In this document: positions 27,898 through 34,842 of the stretch, piece by piece | How the letters are laid out: every line of letters starts with the position of its first letter | Position numbering within the stretch: the stretch's first letter is position 1 | Assembly (NCBI GenBank): GCA_900544795.1 | Contig: UQWM01000009.1 | Location: forward strand, 1 to 64,000 | Source: an uncultured Phascolarctobacterium sp. | GTDB lineage: Bacteria; Bacillota; Negativicutes; Acidaminococcales; Acidaminococcaceae | Reading direction: 5' to 3' | DNA: 64,000 nucleotides | Notes under the pieces: generated by a model | The model's input: the letters and a program-made list of their open reading frames with translations, nothing else | What the model was told of the DNA's origin: nothing | The model's database searches: none | Translations under genes and position numbers: made by a program

Positions 27898-28368
27898 ATG
27901 AAAATAAAAAAAATCACGATACGCGAGCAGTCGGTGCTGGCGGCATTGCTGCTGATCTGGGAGGATTCGGTGCGGCAAAGCCATCACTTTTTGACGGAAG
28001 CGGACATTGCCGGTCTGCGGCCGCTGGTATTACAGGGGCTGGCACAGATACCAGAACTATGGGGACTATGCACGCTTGACGGAACTTATGCAGGCTTTAT
28101 GGGCATTGACGGGCAGAAGCTGGAAATGCTTTTTATCAAGGGCGATCAGCGGGGCCGGGGTTTAGGGTCGCTGTTGCTGGCGCAGGCTATAGAAAAGCTT
28201 GGAGTTACAGAAGTAGATGTCAACGAACAGAACCCGCAGGCGCAGGACTTTTACTATAAGCATGGCTTTTATCAAGGTGTACGTTCAGAACTGGATGGGC
28301 AGGGTAATCCTTTCCCTATCCTGCATTTAAGCCTTCAAGAAAAGTTGAAGAAAGGCGGCAAGTTATGA
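27898..28368 (+). CDS. GNAT family N-acetyltransferase
   Basis: A 156-residue GNAT protein with the acetyl-CoA-binding motif A (IKGDQRGRGLGSLLLAQAI, about residues 79-97) and the C-terminal EQNPQAQDFYYKHGF. Probable small-molecule or protein N-acetyltransferase; substrate unknown. It is preceded by AGGGGAG, and its stop TGA overlaps the next ATG (ATGA). An earlier ATG at 27880 is less well placed. First of a run of GNAT genes. Confidence 0.85.
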   Translation: MKIKKITIREQSVLAALLLIWEDSVRQSHHFLTEADIAGLRPLVLQGLAQIPELWGLCTLDGTYAGFMGIDGQKLEMLFIKGDQRGRGLGSLLLAQAIEKLGVTEVDVNEQNPQAQDFYYKHGFYQGVRSELDGQGNPFPILHLSLQEKLKKGGKL

Positions 28369-28832
28369 AGTTTCAGGCGGCACTTTTGGTAGTTGAAGAT
28401 ATGGCGGCATCGGTGAAATTTTATAAGGAAATTTTAGGACTACGGGTGATCATGGATTTGGGTGCTAATGTTACCCTGACAGGCGGAATAGCCTTGCAGA
28501 CAAAGGAAAGCTGGTGCGAATTTATTGAAAAAGACGCCAGGGAAATAGTTTTTGGTGGTAATGGGGCAGAGCTTTATTTTGAAGAAGATACTTTTGATGA
28601 TTTTTTGAAGAAGCTGGCTGCGTTAAAAAATATTAGTTATGTCCATCAGGTCAAAGAATATGCCTGAGGTCAGCGTGCAGTGAGGTTTTATGATCCGGAC
28701 AGGCATATCCTGGAAGTGGGCGAAAATATGAAAGCTGTTTGCCAGCGGTTTTTAAACAGCGGTATGAGTATAGAGGAAACTGCCGTCAGGATGGACGTGC
28801 CGGAGAAATTTGTGCGGGCCTGTGCCAGATAG
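28365..28832 (+). pseudogene. VOC (glyoxalase/bleomycin resistance) protein, interrupted by an in-frame TGA
   Basis: Residues 1-100 are a VOC-superfamily protein (FQAALLVVEDMAASVKFYKEILGL). At 28665-28667 a TGA stands where the family has tryptophan (KEYxWGQR), and the same frame continues with GQRAVRFYDPDRHILEVGE, a typical VOC C-terminal strand, then a helical tail ending VPEKFVRACAR and a TAG at 28830. A single G-to-A change of TGG explains the break. The truncated protein would lack the last beta strand and metal-binding glutamate, so it is likely inactive. A sequencing or consensus error is possible. Confidence 0.85.
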
Positions 28833-28846
28833 AGTGTTTCAACAGG

Positions 28847-29299
28847 ATGAAACTGGAGATCAAGCTGCTGACAGAAGCAGAAATAGATTGGTTGGTACCT
28901 TTTTTAACAGCGCTGGCAGACTATCATAACCAGGTAGCTGTCAATTTTTCGGGGTGTTATCCGTTGGTTAGCGTCAGCGATAAATGTGTTGTACTTAAAA
29001 ATGGTCTTGCTACAGGTAAAAGTAAAGCCGCTGTGGTGCTTGCTAATGGTAAAAGGGAAGGCTGCTGCGTTTTTTCCCAAACCGGAAAATTTGGAAGTAT
29101 CGATTACCTTTATATTAATGAGCAGCTGCGCGGCCATGGTGCAGGTGCTTTGCTGATGTGCTGGATGTTGAAGGAACTGGGACGGACGGGTGTGGAATTG
29201 CTCGAACTGAAAGCGGTTGTCGGCAACGGTCAGGCTGTCCGGTTTTATGAACATTATGGTTTTGCGTCCAAAGCAATAGTGCTGGCTAAAAAGTTGTGA
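28847..29299 (+). CDS. GNAT family N-acetyltransferase
   Basis: A 150-residue GNAT protein. Motif A is INEQLRGHGAGALLMCWML and motif B is VGNGQAVRFYEHYGF. The ATG at 28847 gives the normal N-terminus (MKLEIKLLTEAEIDWLVPFL); a frame opening at 28739 overlaps the end of the VOC pseudogene. The ribosome site is weak (ACAGG next to the ATG), so it may depend on coupling to the upstream gene. Substrate unknown. Confidence 0.82.
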   Translation: MKLEIKLLTEAEIDWLVPFLTALADYHNQVAVNFSGCYPLVSVSDKCVVLKNGLATGKSKAAVVLANGKREGCCVFSQTGKFGSIDYLYINEQLRGHGAGALLMCWMLKELGRTGVELLELKAVVGNGQAVRFYEHYGFASKAIVLAKKL

Positions 29300-29330
29300 T
29301 AACAAGTGTAAGTAAACAAAGGAGAAGCTT

Positions 29331-29744
29331 ATGCTGGAGAAAATACCTTCACAGGAAGCTGTACAGGAATTAATTGGGGACCGACTTTTTATAGTCTGGC
29401 AGCAGCTGTGTGCTTTGATTGAAGCAAACTACGATATGGAGCAGCTGTGGAACCAAGGCGGCAAGGCCTGGGATTATGAATATAAGTACCGGCGCGGCGG
29501 CAAAACTTTATGCGGTATTTATCTGCGTGCTGGATGCCTGGGTTTTATGGTGATTTTGGGTAAAGCCGAACGGGAAAAGTTTGAGAACGACAGGGATAAC
29601 TATACCCTGGCGGTGCAGCAGCTGTATGATGCGGCGATTACCTACTATGACGGGAAGTGACTGCTGCTGGAGGTAAAGGATACGTTGCTGTTTGGTGATT
29701 TCAGCAAGCTGCTGCTGCTGAAACGCAAGCCCAATAAAAAATAA
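29331..29744 (+). pseudogene. DUF3788 family protein, interrupted by an in-frame TGA
   Basis: The frame 29331-29660 encodes a DUF3788 protein (GGKAWDYEYKYRRGGKTLCGIY, VILGKAEREKFEND) that stops at TYYDGK. The family normally continues with W after DGK; here TGA (29658-29660) replaces it and the same frame runs on as LLLEVKD, then DFSKLLLLKRKPNKK with a TAA at 29742. The C-terminal KRKP ending is a family feature. So one TGG-to-TGA change breaks an otherwise intact 137-codon gene. Loss of about 27 residues may or may not abolish function, which is unknown. Confidence 0.83.
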
Positions 29745-29784
29745 GTAGGGCTGCAAAATCATAAGAACGAGAGCTGGTGTAAGG

Positions 29785-30309
29785 ATGCTGAGATTACGTC
29801 CCTTTAAAAATAGCGATGCGGCATATTTGCCTGCTTGGATCGTTGATGAACGGGAGTTTTATTTTTGGAGTGCCGGAAAATTTACTTATCCGCTGACTGC
29901 AGAGCAGGTGCTGGACTATGCGGAAAAAATTGCCGCTGACGAGGCAGCCTGGCCGTTGACCGTGCTGGATGGCGAGGGTAGACCAGTAGGGCACATCCTG
30001 CTGCGTCGTGCAGATTATGTTAATAACAGTATCCATTTAGGTTTTGTGCTGCTAGCGCCGGCTATGCGCGGCAATGGCAGAGGCCGGGACTTAGTGCGGT
30101 TGGTTCAACGCTATGTGCAGGATATTTTGGGGATGCGCCGCCTGACTTTGGGTGTTTTTAACAATAATCTGTCGGCGCAGCATTGTTATGAGCAGGAAGG
30201 TTTTAGAAAATGCTTAGGTGTAACGGCTATTTTTCCTCTGCACCAGCTGGAATTTTTAGGGGAACAATGGGAGATAGTAGAAATGGAGTGGTTGGCTGAT
30301 GCAAACTGA
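29785..30309 (+). CDS. GNAT family N-acetyltransferase (RimJ/RimL type)
   Basis: A 174-residue GNAT protein of the RimJ/RimL-like branch: LRLRPFKNSDAAYLPAWI at the start, APAMRGNGRGRDLVRLVQRYV as motif A and NNLSAQHCYEQEGF as motif B. Its last 11 bp overlap the start of the next gene, suggesting coupling. Substrate unknown. Confidence 0.85.
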   Translation: MLRLRPFKNSDAAYLPAWIVDEREFYFWSAGKFTYPLTAEQVLDYAEKIAADEAAWPLTVLDGEGRPVGHILLRRADYVNNSIHLGFVLLAPAMRGNGRGRDLVRLVQRYVQDILGMRRLTLGVFNNNLSAQHCYEQEGFRKCLGVTAIFPLHQLEFLGEQWEIVEMEWLADAN

Positions 30310-31297
30310 AAACCGGCCTTTTTTAATAACTGAACACTTGGCATTTTCGCTGCTTATAGAAAGCGACCAGGCCGCGCTGCAGGAACTGTTGGGTGATCCG
30401 GAAATCATGTACGCCTGGGAGCATGGCTTTAGTGCAGAGGAAGTAAAGGACTGGCTGGCGGAGAATCTTCGCCGATATAGAGGCGATGGCCACAGTTATT
30501 GGGCTGTGCGATTGCGCGCTGACGGCAGTTTGGTCGGCGTGATGGGTATTTTAGAGGAACAAGTGGCAGGGGCAGCTCATACCGGTATCGGTTATATTTT
30601 ACATAAGCGCTGCTGGGGAAAGGGCTATGCTGCCGAAGGTACTGCTGCATTATGCCAATATGCTTTCTATAATTTGCAGCTGCCAATACTGACGGCGCAG
30701 ATCAGAACCAATAATCTGGCTTCCCAGCGGGTTGCCTCTGGGTTGGGTATGGAGGCAGTCAGAGAATTTGCTAAGCTCTATCGCGGTCAAAATATGCCGC
30801 ATCTGCTGTATCGTCTGACAGAGGATAACTGGCAGCAGCAGGGGGCCAAAGGTAAGGTCATCATGCAGATCAAAACCGGTAAAAAAAGATTTTTACCTTT
30901 ACTGCTATTGGGTGATGAAGAAGAAGCTATGATCGACAGGTATTTGGAACGTGGTGAGCTTTTCGCTCTTTATGATGGCGGCTTAAAAGCGGTAGCTGTG
31001 GTGACCAGGGAAGCAGAAACGGTTTTTGAGCTAAAAAATCTGGCGGTGGAGCCAGCTGCGCAGCGACAGGGCTATGGAAAGTATTTAATAGAAACATTGT
31101 GCGCTTTGTATGGGCGCACAGGCAGAAAAATGCTGGCGGGTACAGGGGAAGTGCCGTCGGTGCTGAACTTTTATGCTGCCTGCGATTTTACCAGAAGCCA
31201 TGCGGTCAAAAATTTCTTTGTTGATAATTATCCGCAGCCGATTTTTGAAGGTGACATACAATTAGTGGATATGGTTTATTTGGAGCGGCTATTATAA
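30299..31297 (+). CDS. Tandem GNAT fusion protein (two acetyltransferase domains)
   Basis: A 332-residue protein joining two complete GNAT domains. Residues 1-177 are RimJ/RimL-like (GYILHKRCWGKGYAAEGTAAL as motif A, then RTNNLASQRVASGLGM). Residues 190-332 are a second, different GNAT (FLPLLLLGDEEEAMIDRYLERG, then LAVEPAAQRQGYGKYLIETL and VLNFYAACDF). In other Firmicutes I remember the second half as a stand-alone gene. At the junction there is an AAGGTAAGGT sequence 6 bp before an ATG (about 30863), like a left-over or still active internal start. Either a true fusion or recent stop loss. Confidence 0.83.
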   Translation: MQTENRPFLITEHLAFSLLIESDQAALQELLGDPEIMYAWEHGFSAEEVKDWLAENLRRYRGDGHSYWAVRLRADGSLVGVMGILEEQVAGAAHTGIGYILHKRCWGKGYAAEGTAALCQYAFYNLQLPILTAQIRTNNLASQRVASGLGMEAVREFAKLYRGQNMPHLLYRLTEDNWQQQGAKGKVIMQIKTGKKRFLPLLLLGDEEEAMIDRYLERGELFALYDGGLKAVAVVTREAETVFELKNLAVEPAAQRQGYGKYLIETLCALYGRTGRKMLAGTGEVPSVLNFYAACDFTRSHAVKNFFVDNYPQPIFEGDIQLVDMVYLERLL

Positions 31298-31321
31298 AAA
31301 GCAAAATAGTGGAGGGGCGCT

Positions 31322-31783
31322 ATGGAAAAATTACAAATAGCAACAGCGGTTTGGGAAGATTTGCCGCAGATTTTAGCATTGCAATATTCGGCCTACCAAA
31401 GTGAAGCGTTGCTGCTGAATAATTATGATATACCACCGCTTAAACAGACCTTGCCGGAGCTACAGCAGGAATACGAACAGGGCCTGATCTTGAAGCTTAC
31501 AGATCGGGACGGAAAAATTATCGGCTCTGTCCGTGCTTATGAAAAGACGGGCAGTGTTTATGTGGGTAAGCTGATGGTGCTGCCTGAATGTCAGCGCCAG
31601 GGATGGGGGAGCAGGTTACTATTGGCAGTTGAAAAAACTATACCTGCCAGCAGGTATGAACTTTTTACCAGTAGTAAAAGCGCACAGAATCTGTACCTTT
31701 ACCAAAAAGCTGGCTATAAAATTTTTGATGAAAAGCAAATAGACGCAGCACTGACACTGATCTATTTAGAAAAACAGTTTTAA
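31322..31783 (+). CDS. GNAT family N-acetyltransferase
   Basis: A 153-residue GNAT protein with motif A LMVLPECQRQGWGSRLLLAVE and C-terminal SAQNLYLYQKAGYKIFDEK. Preceded by GTGGAGG. It is the last gene of the plus-strand GNAT run and converges on the ACT-domain gene, with parS-terminator 2 in between. Substrate unknown. Confidence 0.86.
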   Translation: MEKLQIATAVWEDLPQILALQYSAYQSEALLLNNYDIPPLKQTLPELQQEYEQGLILKLTDRDGKIIGSVRAYEKTGSVYVGKLMVLPECQRQGWGSRLLLAVEKTIPASRYELFTSSKSAQNLYLYQKAGYKIFDEKQIDAALTLIYLEKQF

Positions 31784-31821
31784 TAGGTGCTTTTGAAGCA
31801 TACGAAAAGCAAATAATGGCA

Positions 31822-31869
31822 TAAATAACAAAAGCGATGTTTCACGTGAAACATCGCTTTTGTTATTTA
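31822..31869. promoter_or_regulatory. parS: parS site 2 inside a 48-bp perfect palindrome
   Basis: TGTTTCACGTGAAACA (31838-31853) is flanked by perfectly complementary 16-nt arms (TAAATAACAAAAGCGA on the left, its reverse complement on the right), making a 48-bp perfect palindrome between two convergent genes. The inner arms AAAAGCGA/TCGCTTTT give T runs for both directions, so it can act as bidirectional terminator as well as ParB site. Confidence 0.95.
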
Positions 31870-31870
31870 C

Positions 31871-32245
31871 TTATACTGCTGCTATGATATTGTAGCCGTT
31901 GGCTATTAAAACTTTTGTGGCCGCTTCTAAAGAAGTTTCTTTGATCAGGATATAATCGGTATTGTAGGTGGAAACAGCAAAGATGCTTATGTCGGCTGCA
32001 GCCAGTAGTCCGGAAAGCTTAGCAAGGATACCGACAAGTGCAAAATCCAGCGTACCGCATATCTTAAAGGTGCGCCAGCCGTATTCACATTGCAGAGTTT
32101 GTGTGGGCAGGTTTGCTTCCGGGCATGCCAGGGATAGTTCTTCATCGGTTTTGCTGAGAAAACAAAAAGGCATCTGCCAGTCGATTTGCTGTAGGTCGGT
32201 TATCTGGCAGACGGCAAATCGCTGTGGTAAAAGTTGTAATTCCAT
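31871..32245 (-). CDS. ACT domain-containing protein (CASTOR-like)
   Basis: A 124-residue protein: an N-terminal strand-rich half (RFAVCQITDLQQIDW) and a C-terminal ACT half (GTLDFALVGILAKLSGLLAAADISIFAVSTYNTDYILIK), the pattern of the small bacterial ACT proteins related to CASTOR amino-acid sensors. Probable ligand-binding role for an amino acid; no enzymatic domain. It lies 71 bp downstream of the CMD gene on the same strand and may share its MerR-controlled transcript. Confidence 0.8.
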   Translation of the reverse strand: MELQLLPQRFAVCQITDLQQIDWQMPFCFLSKTDEELSLACPEANLPTQTLQCEYGWRTFKICGTLDFALVGILAKLSGLLAAADISIFAVSTYNTDYILIKETSLEAATKVLIANGYNIIAAV

Positions 32246-32316
32246 AAAAGCTCCTTTTCAGTTTGCTGATTTATTTGTTAGTCTAAGTATAAATAATCTA
32301 AGTTGTTGCTGCAAGT

Positions 32317-32700
32317 TTATTTAACGGCGGCAGCTTCTGAAAAAACTTGCCTGGTTTCTGTAACGGCGTTGAGCACTTTAGGGAAGCCTGTGTATGGGAT
32401 GCAATGCAGGAAGGCTTCGATGATCTTATTTTCTTCCACCCCCACATGCAGGGCTGCTCTGATATGAACTTGCAGCTGTGCTTCGCAGCCACCGGCAGTC
32501 AGCAGGCTGGCTAAAGTTAGTAATTCACGTTCTTCTAGACTCAGTCCGGCGCGGGCGTAGATTTGTCCAAAAGCGAATTCTACGATATAATTGCCCAGAT
32601 CAGGGGCAATATCTTCAAGATTTTTGATAATGGCGATACCGGCATCGCCATCGATCCGTTGCAGGTTTTTCAGTCCCTCTGCGAAATAGTTAGTTGTCAT
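32317..32700 (-). CDS. Carboxymuconolactone decarboxylase family protein
   Basis: A 127-residue all-helical CMD-family protein (LEERELLTLASLLTAGGCEAQLQVHIRAALHVGVEENKIIEAFLHCIPYTGFPKVLNA). It has one cysteine in the active-site helix rather than the CxxC of AhpD, so it is unlikely to be a classical alkylhydroperoxidase. Divergent from a MerR regulator with a MerR-type operator between them, an arrangement often linked to aldehyde or electrophile stress. Confidence 0.87.
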   Translation of the reverse strand: MTTNYFAEGLKNLQRIDGDAGIAIIKNLEDIAPDLGNYIVEFAFGQIYARAGLSLEERELLTLASLLTAGGCEAQLQVHIRAALHVGVEENKIIEAFLHCIPYTGFPKVLNAVTETRQVFSEAAAVK

Positions 32701-32731
32701 TTACATTCACCTCCAAAATGATTACAATTAA

Positions 32732-32762
32732 AGTATAAATTTTAGACTATAGTCTAAGTCAA
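32732..32762 (-). promoter_or_regulatory. MerR-type promoter/operator for the CMD gene
   Basis: On the minus strand TTGACT (32757-32762) and TATACT (32732-32737) are separated by 19 bp, the over-long spacer typical of MerR-activated promoters. The spacer contains the perfect palindrome TTAGACTATAGTCTAA (32742-32757). It lies between the divergent CMD and merR-like genes. Confidence 0.85.
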
Positions 32763-32779
32763 ATAGTGAAGGTGAAAAA

Positions 32780-33154
32780 ATGAAAATAGGTACTTTTGCC
32801 GATCAGACGGGTATCAGTGCGTATACTTTAAGATATTATGAGAAAAAAGGCTTGCTGAAAGTGTGCCGGGATACGCATGGTTGTAGGGTTTATGCTAAGG
32901 ACGATGTGGAATGGGTAAAATTTTTACAGAAACTGAAAGCAACGGGTATGCTGTTGCGTGATATCCGAAAATATGCTGACCTGCGTTATGAGGGTGAGGT
33001 TACTATAGGGGCAAGGCTGGAACTACTGATAGTACATCAGGATTTTGTTGACGAAGAAATAAAGAAATGGCAGCAGTACAGTGAAAATCTGCAAAATAAG
33101 ATAGCCGTTTATCGACAGTTATTGGAGCAGCAGAGTCATCGGCCGGATACTTGA
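32780..33154 (+). CDS. MerR family transcriptional regulator
   Basis: A 124-residue MerR protein: winged-helix HTH at residues 1-70 (KIGTFADQTGISAYTLRYYEKKGLLKVCRDTHGCRVY) and a dimerising helix (about 80-118). The only cysteines are C30 and C36 in the HTH wing region; no C-terminal metal-binding cysteine pair, so it is of the organic-ligand/stress type (compare AdhR/NmlR). It very probably binds the palindrome between itself and the divergent CMD gene, activating it. Confidence 0.88.
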   Translation: MKIGTFADQTGISAYTLRYYEKKGLLKVCRDTHGCRVYAKDDVEWVKFLQKLKATGMLLRDIRKYADLRYEGEVTIGARLELLIVHQDFVDEEIKKWQQYSENLQNKIAVYRQLLEQQSHRPDT

Positions 33155-33237
33155 ATTTACACTAATACCGTGTTATAATGTCGGCAACTAAAAATAGTCA
33201 AACTTATTTCTTTGTCACCGGATGAAGAAGCTGATAT

Positions 33238-33287
33238 AAGTGTGCAAATTTATGCCGTAGGTCTGGAAGGTGTAGATTTGCACACTT
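33238..33287 (+). other. Hairpin with T tail upstream of a GNAT gene
   Basis: A 12-bp perfect stem (AAGTGTGCAAAT, 33238-33249; ATTTGCACACTT, 33276-33287) with a 26-nt loop and a TTTTTT tail, ending about 10 bp before the AAAGGAGC ribosome site of the next gene. It could terminate upstream transcription or attenuate the GNAT gene. Confidence 0.6.
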
Positions 33288-33308
33288 TTTTACTGAAAGG
33301 AGCAGGGC

Positions 33309-33722
33309 ATGGTCAAGATATACGATTATTTATGCGAGGATGCTAAAGTTATCAGGGAAAAGGTATTTGTAACAGAGCAGGGATTTCAAAATGAATTTGA
33401 CGAATGGGATGATAAGGTTGTGCACGCAGTTTTGTTTTTAGACGGTCAGGCTGTGGGTACAGGCAGACTATTGCCAGGCCAGCAGCAGGGTTCGTTCGTT
33501 GTTGGAAGGATAGCCGTGTTGCAAGAATATCGAGGCCGTCATTTGGGTGAACAGATCATGCAGGCATTGGAGCAGAAAGCGGTTAAAGCTGGTGGTACTA
33601 CCATAAGTTTGTCGGCTCAGTGCCGGGCCAGTGGGTTTTACAGCACTTTGGGTTACGTAGAATGTGGTAAGCCATATCTGGATGAATTTTGTCCGCATAT
33701 TTTGATGGAAAAAGCTTTGTGA
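33309..33722 (+). CDS. GNAT family N-acetyltransferase (ElaA-like)
   Basis: A 137-residue GNAT protein of the ElaA-like type: IREKVFVTEQGFQNEFDEWDDK at the start, GRIAVLQEYRGRHLGEQIMQAL as motif A and SAQCRASGFYSTLGYVECG at the end. Preceded by AAAGGAGC. Separate from the main GNAT run but in the same accessory stretch. Substrate unknown. Confidence 0.87.
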   Translation: MVKIYDYLCEDAKVIREKVFVTEQGFQNEFDEWDDKVVHAVLFLDGQAVGTGRLLPGQQQGSFVVGRIAVLQEYRGRHLGEQIMQALEQKAVKAGGTTISLSAQCRASGFYSTLGYVECGKPYLDEFCPHILMEKAL

Positions 33723-33774
33723 AGTAAAGGGCAAGAACAGATTAAATCGCTGTAAAATAATCTTTATTAAAAAA

Positions 33775-33804
33775 TGTGGATAAAGCTGTGGGTTGTGTTG
33801 ATAA
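33775..33804 (-). promoter_or_regulatory. Pair of DnaA boxes upstream of parA
   Basis: A perfect DnaA box TTATCCACA (33775-33783, minus) and a TTATCAACA variant (33796-33804, minus) lie 21 bp apart, both in the same orientation. The same two 9-mers occur close together in the dnaA-dnaN spacer. They are in the 358-bp non-coding region 33723-34080, which also holds parS 3 and the parA upstream region; nothing else was recognised there. Confidence 0.65.
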
Positions 33805-33892
33805 ATATGGTCAGGAAGTTGTCGGGCGGCTAAGGTGAAGTAGATGTAGACTGGGTCTGACAAGGGTGGAGCTGAAATATTGCGCAGAGTCC

Positions 33893-33924
33893 AAGGTGAA
33901 TGTTTCACGTGAAACATTCACCTT
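33893..33924. promoter_or_regulatory. parS: parS site 3 in an extended palindrome
   Basis: TGTTTCACGTGAAACA (33901-33916) is flanked by AAGGTGAA/TTCACCTT, giving a 32-bp perfect palindrome about 160 bp before parA. It has a weaker T tail than the other two. Confidence 0.95.
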
Positions 33925-34080
33925 AAAACTTTCTTGCTAAAAAATAATGATTGATTTTATAGAAGAAAAACAGTGATTTTTGTTTTTAACTATAGGTGAA
34001 ACACTTAATTTGTGATAAAATTAGAACCAGATGAAATTATATAATAATGTAGTGAAGATATTAAGGGTGAGGTGAGGATT

Positions 34081-34842
34081 TTGGTTAAGGTTATCGCTAT
34101 TGCCAACCAAAAGGGCGGCGTTGGTAAAACTACTACAACTGTCAATCTGGCTGCATGTTTGGCTTTAAAAGGGCGCAAGGTATTATTGATAGATTCTGAC
34201 CCGCAGGGCAATTCAACCAGCGGGTTAGGGTTTGATAAGCGTGATATCAAAAAATGTATCTATGATACGTTGATCGATGATGTGCCAATGAAGGATCTGA
34301 TCATGCCCAGCGCGTATGCAAATTTGGACGTACTGCCGGCAACGATCCAGCTGGCTGGCGCTGAGATCGAGCTGGTGAGCCTGATGAACAGGGAGGGACG
34401 ATTGAAAAGTTCTTTGGAACGGGTCAAACATGATTATGATTATGTCTTGATTGACTGCCCCCCTTCTTTGGGGTTGCTGACGATCAATGCTTTGACGGCT
34501 GCCAGTTCGGTGCTGATCCCGATCCAGTGCGAATTTTATGCTTTGGAAGGCGTTACTCAGCTGATGAATACGATCAAATTAGTGCAGCGTAATCTGAACC
34601 CGGCTTTGAAGCTGGAAGGCGTAGTTATGACCATGTACGATGCCCGCACTAACCTGTCTACGGATGTAGTTGACGAAGTAAAAAAATATTTTGAAACTAA
34701 AATGTATAATACCATTATCCCGCGTAATGTGCGTTTGAGTGAAGCTCCCAGCCATGGACAGCCAGTCATTGTGTATGACCCAAAATCCAAAGGCGCAATG
34801 GTTTATCAGGAGCTGGCACGGGAGGTAATCGGCGATGAGTAA
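34081..34842 (+). CDS. parA: Chromosome partitioning ATPase ParA/Soj
   Basis: A 253-residue deviant-Walker P-loop ATPase. The N-terminus MVKVIAIANQKGGVGKTTT holds the KGGVGKT motif with the signature lysine; YVLIDCPPSLGLLTINAL is the switch II region. It drives origin segregation with ParB and regulates DnaA in Bacillus. I chose the TTG at 34081; a GTG at 34072 is in frame but lies inside the AAGGGTGAGGTGAGG ribosome site. It overlaps parB by 8 bp. Confidence 0.96.
   Translation: MVKVIAIANQKGGVGKTTTTVNLAACLALKGRKVLLIDSDPQGNSTSGLGFDKRDIKKCIYDTLIDDVPMKDLIMPSAYANLDVLPATIQLAGAEIELVSLMNREGRLKSSLERVKHDYDYVLIDCPPSLGLLTINALTAASSVLIPIQCEFYALEGVTQLMNTIKLVQRNLNPALKLEGVVMTMYDARTNLSTDVVDEVKKYFETKMYNTIIPRNVRLSEAPSHGQPVIVYDPKSKGAMVYQELAREVIGDE

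Noticed and set aside
27837..28079. Open frame beginning MFHVKH at parS 1
   Set aside because: ATGTTTCACGTGAAACA always reads MFHVK; the frame has no ribosome site, crosses a terminator and overlaps the GNAT gene in another frame.
28665..29660. UGA read as tryptophan (alternative genetic code) or selenocysteine
   Set aside because: mnmG, remB, rlbA, thiN and others end naturally at TGA, and tryptophan in core genes is TGG. The replaced residue is tryptophan, not a catalytic cysteine, and I saw no selenocysteine-insertion hairpin.
33193..33345. Open frame across the hairpin upstream of the ElaA-like GNAT gene
   Set aside because: About 50 codons without a start codon or ribosome site and no recognisable family.
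33468..33917. Minus-strand frame beginning MFHVKH at parS 3
   Set aside because: Same parS artefact; it runs antisense through a well-supported GNAT gene.
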